Made by a program: the position numbers and the translations under genes. Under the pieces are notes generated by a model. That model saw only the letters and a program-made list of their open reading frames with translations, made no database searches and was not told where the DNA came from. From Larix kaempferi (Eukaryota; Streptophyta; Pinopsida; Pinales; Pinaceae), in assembly GCA_027924585.1 (NCBI GenBank), contig BSBM01000261.1, forward strand, positions 2,621,501 through 2,685,500: a stretch of DNA of 64,000 bases, given 5' to 3'. Every line of letters starts with the position of its first letter. Position 1 is the first letter of the stretch. Positions 45,740-56,745 of this stretch are shown piece by piece.

Positions 45740-46830
45740 TGCATGATCACAATGATCACTTTACTGAAGCAAACCATGATGGAAACCATAGTAGATATTG
45801 ACATCCTAAGATTGACCATTTCTAAAGTTTTAAGTTTTCTTCAAATTTCTAATATTAGTGATTTTAATGAAGTGATGCTTCTTGTGAACTTACCTACTGT
45901 GGATATGAGAAGAAATATAGAAAAACCAAGTTTGACATGTTCTATATACCTAAACTAGCTATAATTGCAGCTAGGCATGCTTTCTGAACTTGTAATAATT
46001 AACTAGCATTGGTTCAAATCAAAGAGCACCATCCAATAATTTTCATTCTCATGTAACACCATGTTTTGTCTTTGTTCACTCCAATCATGGAATTTATGCT
46101 ACAAATTGCCATCCCTCGCTACTTACAAAGCACCTAGACAAAAAGGAAAAGTGAGAGAGTGGATACAAGCCAAACAAGAAGCAACGACCGTAAATATACT
46201 TGTAGAGTGACAAGATCTTATTACAATATATACCCCTTCCTCTTCTTGAAAGCCATATGGAAACATTAATAATTGAGTAGCTCGTGTATTGTTGGGTTAC
46301 ACCCTCTTTGTGGGAGGGAACAAAAAAACGTTGATTATAGATACAAGCTGAAGGAGAGCAATATCAATTACCAATAAAGGAAAAACGGAAAAAAAAGGAC
46401 GTAGAAAATCTATGTTTCTGACATGCACAAGTAAAACCTTGCCAAAGAAAATACGTGTTGAAAGAAACTTGCTACATTACCAAGCCAACTATAACCCCAA
46501 AGCTTGCATAATAAAAAAAACCTTCTTCACGTTCTATAGAACTTCAACCTACCTTAAGACGTTGTTGTTAACTCTCAATATTTTTTATAAAAACAAAAAG
46601 AGAGCATTGAAACCCAAACAACTTATACATCAACACAATCAAATAACTTGATAATCCAAATTATGGCATCTTGCTTCATTGTAATATTCATAAAGAGGGT
46701 TGGATGATGTTATAGTAACCATCTTGATGTAACGAGTCGCAACTTATTTACTAACAAAGAAATTGCCATATATGAAAGAACCTCCAAACCTCCAACATAT
46801 GACACCAACATTATTAAATAAGTTTGCACA
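45740..46830. repeat. Uncharacterised repeat copy B
   Basis: An uninterrupted diverged copy of the sequence split into 7159-7489, 14215-14310 and 42314-43120. It therefore shows the pre-insertion arrangement and confirms the ends of the copia and rearranged segments. No product assigned. Confidence 0.78.
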
Positions 46831-47785
46831 ACGACGATACCCACTGACATTGCAGGACATGTTAAAAACCTAAAATGTGATATATGCAAAATCGACCATT
46901 TTGAATGGACACAGAAGGATGGTGAAAGTTTTTGTTAGATTGAGGTTGCATAAACAGAATCGATCAAGCTTGCAGAAAAGAATAAGAGCCTTCAATTTTT
47001 CATTAAATCGGTCTAATATTTTAGTGCATTATAACCCATATACATTAAAATAAGTGCATGATTAGTAAAGCAAGCATAGAAAACCTATATGCTAATCCAA
47101 GAAGATCTTGGTATTAATGCCTAGGTAAGACTAATCTTTTCATTAGTAGTTTTTCAATTGGCCACACTTTGACGAGATCCACATGCAATACCAGTTATTC
47201 CCTTCCTCCAACTATGGCTTGTTTCCTTCTTGCATAATGCTTGCGTACCCCAATTTGGTTTGGTAATAGATGTCAAATATAAGTCCTTATCCTACGGTGC
47301 CATTTTCTCATAGAAATATGGTCGAGACCTACCAATTCCATTCCATATATTTAATTACATGACATGTCTTCTAATGAGGTAGATAAATCTGTCAATGAAT
47401 TTTTTTTGAACCTCTACATATATAGCAACTATCCTCTTTAGGTTAATTGGTTGCAACTTCCCTCCTTGAGGATATCAAAGATTGTTAATATCCTCAATCT
47501 TTGAGTCAATCTTTAGTATAATTAATCTCGCTTAGTCTACCAAAGAATTCATGGTGGGAAACACTTGTAAAATATTCCAACAAATGGCCGCGTACTACAC
47601 ATGGCGATGATTCTAGGCACATGGGATGGGGAGAGGGGGCCAATACTTGGTCTAGCACATGCCACCAAACTCCTGGATTGAATCATTTCACAAAACCCCT
47701 GCTTTCTTCAATCACATTGTTGGTAACCGATATCCCAACATCAAGATGTCTTCAAATGTGCATTGCATCAGGTAATAGGATCTAT
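46831..47785. other. No gene recognised; interleaved inverted repeats
   Basis: AT-rich. TTGAGGATAT (47466) pairs with ATATCCTCAA (47488), and CAAAGATTG (47476) with CAATCTTTG (47495). The pairs are interleaved, as in a pseudoknot or alternative hairpins. Nothing coding. Confidence 0.55.
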
Positions 47786-48356
47786 TGTTAGAATTTTGAT
47801 ACTTCCAGGATGGTTATGTTAGATCTTCAAACAATTTATATTATTATCACACTAACCACATACAATAGGATCGTCGAAAGATAGACAAGCACAACATAAC
47901 AAGAGAACACAAAGATTTATCCTAGGAAAACCCAACAAAACTTCTTCAGTATAGATTCGTCAGAAAGGAAAATGGTAATCTCGTACAATTACCCAACAAC
48001 AAGATACAATAGAAACCCCAAGAAAAGATGTCTTCAATGCAGCTACTCTTTCTCCCAAGCGAACTTTCATTTCTGCTACTACTCATGCAAACTTGATTGA
48101 GTGAAAATGATGCACAAAAAAGCTAGGCGCCACCCTATTTATATTGGTCACAAAACTGGCCTTTTTACATAGTTGGGTCCACCTAACTGGGGCAATTCTG
48201 CCCATTGTTTGGGGCAGTTTACCCACTGAGCCACCTTGACTATTTTACATGATTTCTTTCAGGGTTTTTACATAATCAAGTACAATATGAATATTTCCCG
48301 AAGGAAGTATAATAAAAATACAATAATAATATCGTACGAAGTTAAATTCTTCAACA
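47786..48356 (-). repeat. Copia-2 3' LTR (left in window)
   Basis: 571 bases. Shorter than its partner because the partner has extra copies of a CCCATTGTTTGGGGCAG motif. Bounded by purine tract TTAAGAGGGTG on the reverse strand (48357-48367). Confidence 0.9.
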
Positions 48357-48482
48357 CACCCTCTTAACAAGGAAGGTATTCTTCCGACGCTATCATCATC
48401 GTCTCTATAACTACTTCTGCAACTCTGTACTCTCACCATTGACTTCTGATATCTCGCGAATCTATACATCACGATATGTTCT

Positions 48483-48990
48483 ACAAAGCGAGCCCTTTTT
48501 CATGTTGGATGTATATGTCTTTGCAGTGCTAGCCCTTTTTCATGCTAGATGCAAACCTCTACATTACTAGCCCTTTTTCATGATGGATGTAAACCTCTAC
48601 AGTTCCAGCCCTTTTTCATGATGGATGTAAAACTCTATAGTGCCAGCCCTTTTTCATGCTAGATGTAAACCTCTACAGTGCCAACCCTTTTTCATGCTGG
48701 ATGTAAACCTCTACAGTGCCAGTCCTTTTTCATACTGGATGTAGCCGTCTCTGCAGTGTCAATCCTTTTTCATATTGGATGCATCTCTATAGTGCCAGTC
48801 CTTTTTTGTACTGGATGTAGCCATCTCTGCAGTGTCAGTCCTTTTTCATACTAGATGCAACCATCTCTGTAGTGCCAGCCCCTTTTCATACTAGATGAAA
48901 CCCTATAGTGCCAATCCTTTTTCATATTGGATGTAGCCCTACAATGCCAATCCTTTTTCATACTAGATGTAGTCATCAACCCTTTTTCAT
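48483..48990. repeat. Copia-2 tandem array of 38-48-base hairpin units
   Basis: About 13 units of the form (stem) CCTTTTTCAT (stem) GATGTAAACCTCTACAGTG. Perfect stems differ between units: CTAGC/GCTAG (48529, 48544), CCAGT/ACTGG (48719, 48734 and 48795, 48810), CAAT/ATTG (48760, 48774), CCAAT/ATTGG (48911, 48926). Other units have one or two mismatches. Confidence 0.85.
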
Positions 48991-49310
48991 GAACCGAGCA
49001 ATCCATCTGGTGGGTCCATCCCAGGAGTGTCCATTACCTTGCATATTGCAACCACCTGCGTTACCTCACCATGTGTCCATATCATCTCGTAGTCTAGTAG
49101 AGTCAGTTACGTCATATAACTCGTGACTAGTTGCTACCACGTCACATATCAACGTCGGGGCAACACAACCTTGTAGCCTAGGAGACTCAATTATGTCACA
49201 TAACCAGTGACTACCCGCTACAACTCATATCTCAAGTGGAGACACTCGACAGACTCAATTACATCACATGAACCATGACTAGCTGCATCTCATACGTGCT
49301 ACATTACTCA
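48991..49310. other. Copia-2 3' noncoding segment
   Basis: Contains two imperfect direct repeats based on CGTAGTCTAGTAGAGTCAGT and GTAGCCTAGGAGACTCAATT (about 49087 and 49172). A second purine tract, AGAGGGAG on the reverse strand at about 49313-49320, lies right after the pol end and could be the ancestral one. Confidence 0.55.
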
Positions 49311-50072
49311 TCACTCCCTCTTGATCTGGACCACTCCAAGCTTGTCCCTAAAGTACTCAAACTTCACTCTTGATAAAGGCTTGGTCAACACATTGGCTAT
49401 CTGCTTCTCTGTCACTATATACTGGAGCCTCACTGCTCCTCTCTGCACCATATCCCTAATATAGTGATACCTAATCTCAATGTGCTTTGACTTGTCATGA
49501 AACACCAGTTTCTCAGACAACTAGTTCAAACAACTCTGGTTGTCACAGAGAATACAAGTCGCCTCTAACTTGAGATCGAATAGACCTACAAGCAACTTCC
49601 AAAGCCATACTGCCTCGCAGCTTGTCGAACAAGTTGCCATATACTTTGCTTCGGTTATATTGAGTGCCACACTCGCCTGCTTCCTACTGAACCATAAGAT
49701 CATACCAAATCCCAAACCGAAGCAACACCCTGATGTGCTCTTTCTATATGTGACACTACCGGCCCAATCCACATCAACATAACCTTGTAGGTTAATATTA
49801 TGATATGACGCATATCTGAGGCCATAATCAACTGTACCCCTCAGGTACCTCAACACATGCTTTGCTGAAACTAGGTGAATTCGTCGTGACTCTACCATAT
49901 ACTGACTCAGAGTGTTCACCGCAAAACATAAATCTAGCCTTATGTTCGTTAAGTACATCAATGAACCAATCATCTGTCTATAAACCATGGCATCCACCAT
50001 CTCTGAAGAATTATCACACAACAACTTTAGATTCGATGCCATAGGTGTGGCCATGGCCTTGCAATCCATCAT
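49311..50072 (-). pseudogene. Copia-2 RNase H
   Basis: From 50072: MMDCKAMATPMASNLKL, YRQMIGSLMYLTNIRLD, HVLRYLRGTVDYGLRY, then the RNase H start GYVDVDWAGSVTYRKSTSGC. The first Asp is preserved as VDVDW. After a stop at 49521-49523 the same frame continues LSEKLVFHDKSKHIEIRYH and ends KLGVVQIKRE, the usual copia C-terminus. Well preserved apart from this single stop. Confidence 0.92.
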
Positions 50073-50759
50073 CTTGAATATCTTTGGGATCTCTACCGCA
50101 TATTTTTCTTGACTCAGGAAAAATTCTTATGGATTCTGCCACACCTCAAGATCTAAGAAATAGTGCATCATACCCAGGTCTTTCGTCTCAAACTTTGTGG
50201 CAAGCTTCCTCTTTTTCTACTATGAGCTTCTCATCACCTGTAAAAAAAAAATCATATGCATATAACAGTAGAATCACAGGATTCCCATTCTCAACCTTGT
50301 AGTAAAGGTTGGAATCCACTTTACTCTTGGTAAAGCCCGAGCTTGTCAGAAATCCATCAATCCTGTTGTACCATGTCCTAGGTGCCTATTTCAATCTGTA
50401 CAAGGCCTTCTTCAATCTGCACACATGAGTCTGCCTGTCATGTGTCTCAAATCCCTGTGGCTTCTCCACATACACTTCTTCTTCTATCACACCATTAAGG
50501 AAGGCAGTCTTCACGTCCATCTGGTGTAGCTTCCATTTCATTACTACAACTATCACAAGTATAGCTCTAATTGAAGTGTATCTTGCTACAGGAGCAACAA
50601 CATCTTGTCACAATCGAATCCCTCTTTCTGAGAGAAACCATGAACCTTGCCTTGTACTTCTATAGTATGCTTGATTTTGTAAATTTGCTTGAACCTTCAT
50701 CACTTGTTCTTTGGAACAAGTCTCATCATCCTTCTCTTGTAGGCCATAGCACATGATCT
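50073..50759 (-). pseudogene. Copia-2 reverse transcriptase remnant
   Basis: Only scattered blocks survive in changing frames: a THQMDVKTAFLN-like stretch at about 50510, KKALYRLK-like text at about 50400, and a region at about 50240-50275 where the catalytic YxDD appears as YAYD next to a T/A homopolymer (poly-A on the plus strand). Then KFETKDLGMMHYFLDLEVW at about 50150-50210. Non-functional. Confidence 0.78.
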
Positions 50760-51295
50760 TTCCTACATGTCCAATTTAGTCATATGATTAGTAACATTCC
50801 ATGTTATGACAACTTTTTATGCATAATGCACATAGTGATGTAATTAATGCATCTTAGCCAATGCTTCAACACAACACTCATTCATATCCCGTATACACAA
50901 GGTAACTATCTAGATGCCTTCCATCTCTACCAGAACATACTATTAAGAGCGTACACTGCTCTCAATATGTTAGCAAAGAAGTTTCATCCTGGACTAGCTC
51001 CATCAAGGGCTCATGGGATGTTGTGCAACACTATAGACCACTTACCCATAACATACACTACAGGAGCCTACTGTTGGTCAATCTTAGTCATATATAAATG
51101 CATAAAAGAAAATTGTATTATAGATATACATGTAACTGTTATGAGCAATATCTTTCAAAATACTCATAAATTCAAATAACAGTAAATACTTATCTTTCGT
51201 GTGTTTTGTAGGCTCCCTCTTGGTTTCTGCCTCCTTGCAGAAGTTACTAGAGTTTTTGGAAACGTACTCTGCTTCGTGATCTTCTTCTGAAGTCT
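50760..51295 (-). other. Unassigned segment replacing copia-2 integrase and RT start
   Basis: In copia order the integrase core and RT N-terminus should be here, but about 540 bases replace what normally needs about 1.5 kb. No integrase motif is seen on either strand. Interpreted as internal deletion, possibly with unrelated filler. Confidence 0.55.
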
Positions 51296-51500
51296 TCATA
51301 CTTGATCCTCATGTAGTGGATTCAGGATCTCCTTTGCTTTGTTATCACTTCTTGAAAACGAACTCTTCATGTTCTTGCCTCGTTCACATCCTTTGCATAT
51401 GCCTACATGTTTTGTCTGGATCTTGAGTGGACCTGTCGGTAAGGCCTTGTAGTGCATATGTGCAAGCCTTTTGTGCCATAGTTCACCATTGCTTGATCTG
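51296..51500 (-). pseudogene. Copia-2 pre-integrase domain
   Basis: On the reverse strand: NGELWHKRLAHMHYKAL, then ICKGCERGKNMKSSFSRS, the HHCC pre-integrase zinc finger of copia. Adjacent protease is absent between it and gag. Confidence 0.85.
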
Positions 51501-51556
51501 GTTAGCCTTCTAATTTGTACACGCGTCCCTCTTGCTCTCCAATTACTACTGTATCA

Positions 51557-52414
51557 TTAAAAGTTCAAGACATAATTTTCATCACTTGAGGAATATTCCC
51601 TTGATTTCTTCTTGACAGGTTCATCATTTTTTGCAGCATGAGCATGATGCCTCTTATGATTTCCTTTCTTGTTGTTGTCTTTCTTCTTGGGACAATTTCT
51701 TGCACTGTGCCCCATCTCATCACAATTGTAGCATTTGAAGTTTGAGTAGTCTCTGGGAGCTCTTTGATTCTTGTGGAATCTTTTAGAATTGTGAGTATGA
51801 TCTCCTCTCTTGCTCCTCTTTGCATGAGCTGCCAGGACCTGATTATCTTCTTCGATCCTTTCTTCTCCCCGAGTGCAAGTTTCCCAAAGTGCACTGAATC
51901 TAACAAGTTTCTTTCTAGAACATATTCCTTGAATAAATGACTCCCATGATCTTGGAAGACCATTCAAGGTGGTCATTACAAGTTCTGCATTCTCAACATG
52001 GTCTCCAATAGCTTCTAGTTGATCTCTGATATGGGAGACCCCTGTGAATTAAGATTGAATGCTTTCATAGCTTTGCATCTTCACACCCTTGAGTTGAGTT
52101 CTCAATGTCATCTTTCTATTGATGTTCTTTCCTTCAAACAATCTCTTTAGTGCATCAAACATCTCTTTCAGAGTTTGCAGAGATGAGATGTGGAGGATCA
52201 AGTTATCATTGATGGAATCAACAATGATCCTCTTGGCCTTTATCAGGTTCTTCTTATGCTTGGATTTGTCCTCATCTCCCTTTGACTCCGCAACTTCTTC
52301 TTTGATATAATTGTCCAACTCATTCTCTTATAGAATGAGCATCACTCTATACTTCCAGGCACAAAAGTTATCTACTCCTTCAAGCTTATCCTCAAGCTTG
52401 GTATGGTTTGTCAT
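51557..52414 (-). pseudogene. Copia-2 gag
   Basis: ATG at 52414 gives MTNHTKLEDKLEGVDNFCAW. Then KAKRIIVDSINDNLILHIS and MFDALKRLFEGKNINRKM, the UBN2/copia Gag fold. After stops near 52330 and 52049 the frame from 51976 has LNGLPRSWESFIQGI and the zinc knuckle CYNCDEMGHSARNCP (CX2CX4HX4C, intact). Gag would package the RNA. The start is about 460 bases from the primer site. Confidence 0.9.
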
Positions 52415-52872
52415 CTTGATAAAATGAGAACCTCAAATGGAAATAAGGATAGTAAGACTTACTAATTGAGATGCTTCAACCAAGTGCTTGCTTCAATGTC
52501 TTCTGAGATCTGACTTCAAGATGACCGAGGGTTTGTTTGAGAAACCCCAATTTTTCAACTTCGGGATCTTGAAAAACTGAATGGAGGAAAATATGCGCCT
52601 CCCTAAGGTGAGTTGAGCAAAGGTACTATTCTTTTGAAACTGTGGACAGATTTGCCAAAAACTCGATTCCCTAGTTTTCCTGAACAGTAGTGGTAGGCCC
52701 AAAAATGAAATTTATCTGATCGGAATTTTGCCTCCACAGAAAAATGCGCCCTCCTAGGGCGAGTTACCTTGACCTTTTTTTTCAATCAAACTATTGTGAA
52801 AAGCCTCCAAAAAGAGAAACCCTAGTTTTCACTTTCGACAGTTGCAGCTACACATTGTCTTCTTTCAGGCTA

Positions 52873-52884
52873 GCTCTGATACCA
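52873..52884 (-). promoter_or_regulatory. Primer binding site, tRNA-iMet type (copia-2)
   Basis: TGGTATCAGAGC on the reverse strand abuts the LTR end TTCTAACA. Confidence 0.95.
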
Positions 52885-53517
52885 TGTTAGAATTTTGATA
52901 CTTCCAGGATGGTTATGTTAGATCTTCAAACAATGTATATTATTATCACATTAACCACATAAAATAGGATCACTGAAAGATAGACAAGCACAACATAACA
53001 AGAGGACACAAATATTTATCCTGGGAAAACCCTCTCATGGGAAAAACCCAACAAAACTTCTTAAGTATAGATTCATCAAAAAGTACAATGTCAATCTCGT
53101 ACAATAACCTGAGAACAAGACACAATAGAAACCCCAAGAAAACATGTCTTCAATGTAACTACTCTTTCTCCCAAGCGAACTTGCCTTTATGCTACTACTC
53201 ATGTGAACTTGCTTGAGTGAAAATGATGCACAAAAAAGCTAGGCGCCACCCTATTTAAATTGGTCACAAAATTGGCATTTTTACATAACTGGACTGACCT
53301 AACTTTCCCTAATTGGGCTGACCTGACTGGGGCAGTTTTTCCCATTGTTTGGGGCAGACTGCCCATTGTTTGGGGCAGTTTACCCATTGAACCGACTTGA
53401 CTATTTTACATGATTTCCTTTAGGGTTTTTACATAATCAAATACAATATGAATATTTCCCGAAGGAAGTACAATAAAAATACAATAAGAATATCTTCCGA
53501 AGTTACATTCTTCAACA
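52885..53517 (-). repeat. Copia-2 5' LTR (right in window)
   Basis: 633 bases, matching 47786-48356 with an expanded CCCATTGTTTGGGGCAG segment at about 53335-53390. Confidence 0.9.
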
Positions 53518-55350
53518 ACTATAACATAAAAAAACCACAAATTCCAGTTTCTTATCTTTTCAAACTTGATGCTTGCTACATTGTCCACAAGTAAAGATGT
53601 TACCTTGGAATGGAGCGTTGCAGAACATAGGAGATACAAAAGAGAATTGGATTGATTGAATCATTCTGGATTCGATCAGTGAATCCATAATTGCAGTGGG
53701 AGACAGTTTAATCTGCTCCTGCTTTGATTTTTTTCTTCAAAATTTTCCCCTTGTTTTTGTCTTTAGGGAGATGTAAATGGAGGTGGGGAGGGAACTCTCA
53801 CCAGGAAGGGTAAGCTATATCACTTCAAAGCTTCCCGTATATGTCATTTTTATTACAGATAAGCTATATCAGATGAAAAGTAATATTCTACTTTTAAGTA
53901 ATATGGAGAGTATGTATCCTTTACTACAACACATAAGGCCAAAAATTATATGTGGATATATGTCTTTAACTAGACATAAGGCAGAAAACACTGTCATGGG
54001 TAGAAATTCAACCCATGAATATGTTGAGTTATAGCTACATACCTAGGGTGATCAATCCATGTTCAAAATATTGTCATATATCCATGTTAAGCCTAGATTT
54101 TTTTGAAAAATCCGTCCATGTGCTATGTTGTTAAAAAATAATCTCTTGTTTATTTCCGCCGTTGATTGAATGATTGATGTTGTGCCTGATTTGTCGCTAT
54201 GCTCTACAGGTCTTGTCTCTACTCTCTGCATCAACGCTACATCCCTCACGGTTATGGGCTCATTCTCTACCTCTCCTGACATGCTAAAAATATCTCCATA
54301 TGTTATGACTTTTGCTAAGATATAGGAAAGACATATAATATCTAAGTTGCAACAGACATGAAACATATTAAACAAATAATAAAAGAATTAAACATATATG
54401 ACTTGATAACGATTTCTTCTAGATTACCATTGCAGTATATCGAGTTTGGGTTTCTTTAAAGCATATTGGTTTCATGCTTCAAGGTATATTCACTAGATAC
54501 ACACAACGTCTTTATCTTTACTCTTAGCATAAAAAACAACCTTAGAGCAATTCCATGTAAGGACACCTTCAACTTTAGTTTCAAACTATTTTGTAGCTAT
54601 TTCAGTTAAGATTTACAATGGTGGTGCAAGAAGATTGTATCAGACCTCTAATTACTAGCCAATTTCTATTGGTGCAAGTAGTATAATGATAATTAAGTGT
54701 TCGAATATGATAACCATGATTTTGAGATTAAATTCAATTAAATGGCATTAAGGGTGCAGGTGGTGTATGATGCAACCAGATGGTGTAGGATTAAGGGTGG
54801 AGGTAGTGCAGGAAGGTAGTTTGTATAGATATGACATATTATTCAATGCTCAACATGAGCATTGAGCATTCTGCCGCTTGCTAGGCAATAACACCCCAAA
54901 TCCCCAAATCCCTCAACTGGGAAGCAAAATATTGAAAAACTTAGGATAATGGTAGCACATAAAATCATGGATCTCAAAAGTTTGGTTAAAATGTAAAAAA
55001 ACAATGCAAAGTAATAGCGGTTCAGCCAAAATAATAAGTGGTCAACGATAAATGGGCATAATGATACATTGCCTATCGACAAGTATAATAACTTGTGTAG
55101 TTAGCTCTTGTTCCAAACAAACATAATATGAATAAGCAAATTCTTTGAGGTAACTTACCTACTATAAATTAGTAAGTTATTAAAATTAAAATATTTCGAG
55201 GAAAGAAGAAAATCCATGCCATAGTTTTGGGGAGGATAATTATTGAAACAATTTCAGGTCTTTAAAAAGGGAATATAACACACATATATATGAATGATTT
55301 GATTTTCTTTTGGAATATAACATCTATAGATATAGAAATAATTCGATATA
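53518..55350. other. No gene recognised
   Basis: AT-rich; the short frames at 53777-54034 and 54052-54375 have no domain I know. A perfect hairpin AATGCTC-aacat-GAGCATT starts near 54845. About 55098-55160 is a third partial copy of sequence at 43115-43180. Confidence 0.5.
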
Positions 55351-55380
55351 TCTACATAGAGCAAGTCATTAATCAATGAC

Positions 55381-56035
55381 ACCTCGAATCCGAGTGTTAA
55401 CGTGGCATTGACCTCTGTTCCTGCCCACACGGAACCGCCTTCACGTGGCATCGACCCTAGCCAGCACGCTCCAGGCCATGTGATTGCCAGTGAACTTGCG
55501 GCACAGAACGATAGCTCTGACAAGGAAAAAGCCACGATGAGAAACGACTTGGCTCAGACATCTGCAACGCTGGCCAACCATGTGGCGCAAGAAGGTCATG
55601 GACCCCTAGGATCATCTTCCCCTGCTCTCCCCTCTCCGAGGACTTTTGAAGATTTCTACGTTGGCTGCCCCATCCTTGAGGAGGAACCAAAAGAACCGCT
55701 TGCACGCCCCTAGATGGGCCACTCCAGCTTCGGGTTATCTATGTGATTTCCAACTTTTTTGTTTTTATTTGCTTTACAGTCTGATATCTAGCACTCATAG
55801 ACAGTATGAATTATTTTTTTGGAAAAAGTCTCTGTCTTTTTTATGGGCAGGCCTCACCCAGGAGGTCTCAATTTTGTATAATGACAGTAATTTCAGTATT
55901 TTTGAGCGACTGGGATGGTGGCTTCATCACCTGAGGTCTCCCCAGTCTGCACTAGACTCTTCGGTTCTCTATGTCTTTCTCGCCATCTTTTTTGGCTCTG
56001 TTAATTAAATTTTAGTCTGCAACTTACAAAAAAAA
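55381..56035 (+). mobile_element. Poly(A) retroposon with 17 bp target duplication
   Basis: AGTCATTAATCAATGAC at 55364-55380 recurs at 56036-56052. The inserted 655 bases end in an A run (56028-56035). It interrupts the first 5S-like unit exactly where units 2 and 3 are continuous. One frame is open from 55402 to 55713 (SVPAHTEPPSRGIDPSQHAP...), with no domain I recognise. Likely a 5'-truncated LINE tail; a processed retrogene fragment is the alternative. Its base composition is more GC-rich than the host repeat. Confidence 0.88.
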
Positions 56036-56645
56036 AGTCATTAATCAATGACCCATATCCATGAGTATTAGTAGCAACTAAACAATTTTTTATGATTTTG
56101 AATAGTCTGCTTAGCATTCATTGCATCAAGTACTGTTGCTCATTGGGATGAAGAAGTGGGATTGAAACCAGAGAACTGAATTACATGGCATAAATCATCA
56201 CTTTCGGGGCTTGCACCTGTTAACCAAGACATCTTGAGAGGTCGCCCATTCCAAGGCTCCTTTGGCTCAAGCGTGCTTGACTATGGAGTTTTTTCCATAA
56301 TCAAACCCACTTAGCTTGCTACCCAATTTGCAAAACCTAACCAAGTATTGTGCCTTATGAACTATTCAGTTGGAGCTCCCTTGACTCTTATATTTAAGTA
56401 TTGAGAGGCTTTAGCATCCTAATATATGATATTTCATTTTTGAGATTATCTACATAGAGTAAGTCATTAATCTATGACCCATATCCATGAGTATTAGTTG
56501 CAACTGACCAATTTCTCATGATTTTGAATAGTCCACTTAGCACTCATTGCATTAGGCGATGCTCACAGGGGTGAATAAGTGAGATTGAAACTAGTGAAAT
56601 GAATCACATGCCATCAATCATCACCTCTAGGCTTGCACTAAGTAA

Positions 56646-56745
56646 CCAAGACTTCCCTAATGGTCACCCATCTCAAGACACCTTTTGGGGTCACCCATCT
56701 CAAGACACCTTTTGGTCAAGCACGCTTAACTGTGGACTTTTCCCC
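56646..56745 (-). pseudogene. 5S rRNA-like sequence with pol III internal-promoter boxes
   Basis: On the reverse strand unit 2 reads AGTTAAGCGTGCTTG, the 5S box A, and GATGGGTGACC, the box C, in the right order, then GGGAAGTCTTGG near the 5S 3' end. The intermediate element is altered, and a 27-base duplication repeats the box C part. Related but worse-preserved copies: 56223-56290 and 57066-57140. It would not give a normal 5S RNA, though a pol III start is conceivable. Confidence 0.75.

Larger units (their letters stand above)
47786..53517 (-). mobile_element. Second Ty1/copia retrotransposon, internally deleted
   Basis: LTRs at 47786-48356 and 52885-53517. On the element's strand they run TGTTGAAG...TTCTAACA. 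PBS TGGTATCAGAGC abuts the right LTR and a purine tract abuts the left one. Flanks TCTAT (47781-47785) and ACTAT (53518-53522) match at four of five bases, an acceptable decayed duplication. Gag and RNase H are recognisable, but protease, integrase core and most of RT are missing or unrecognisable. About 0.95 kb of extra sequence with a tandem hairpin array lies between the pol end and the LTR. Confidence 0.9.

Noticed and set aside
48483-48990. CRISPR-like array
   Set aside because: Plant DNA inside a retrotransposon; units are contiguous degenerate hairpins without unique spacers of constant length.
50847-51179. 110-codon plus-strand frame in copia-2
   Set aside because: No domain and lies in the deleted part of an element coded on the other strand.
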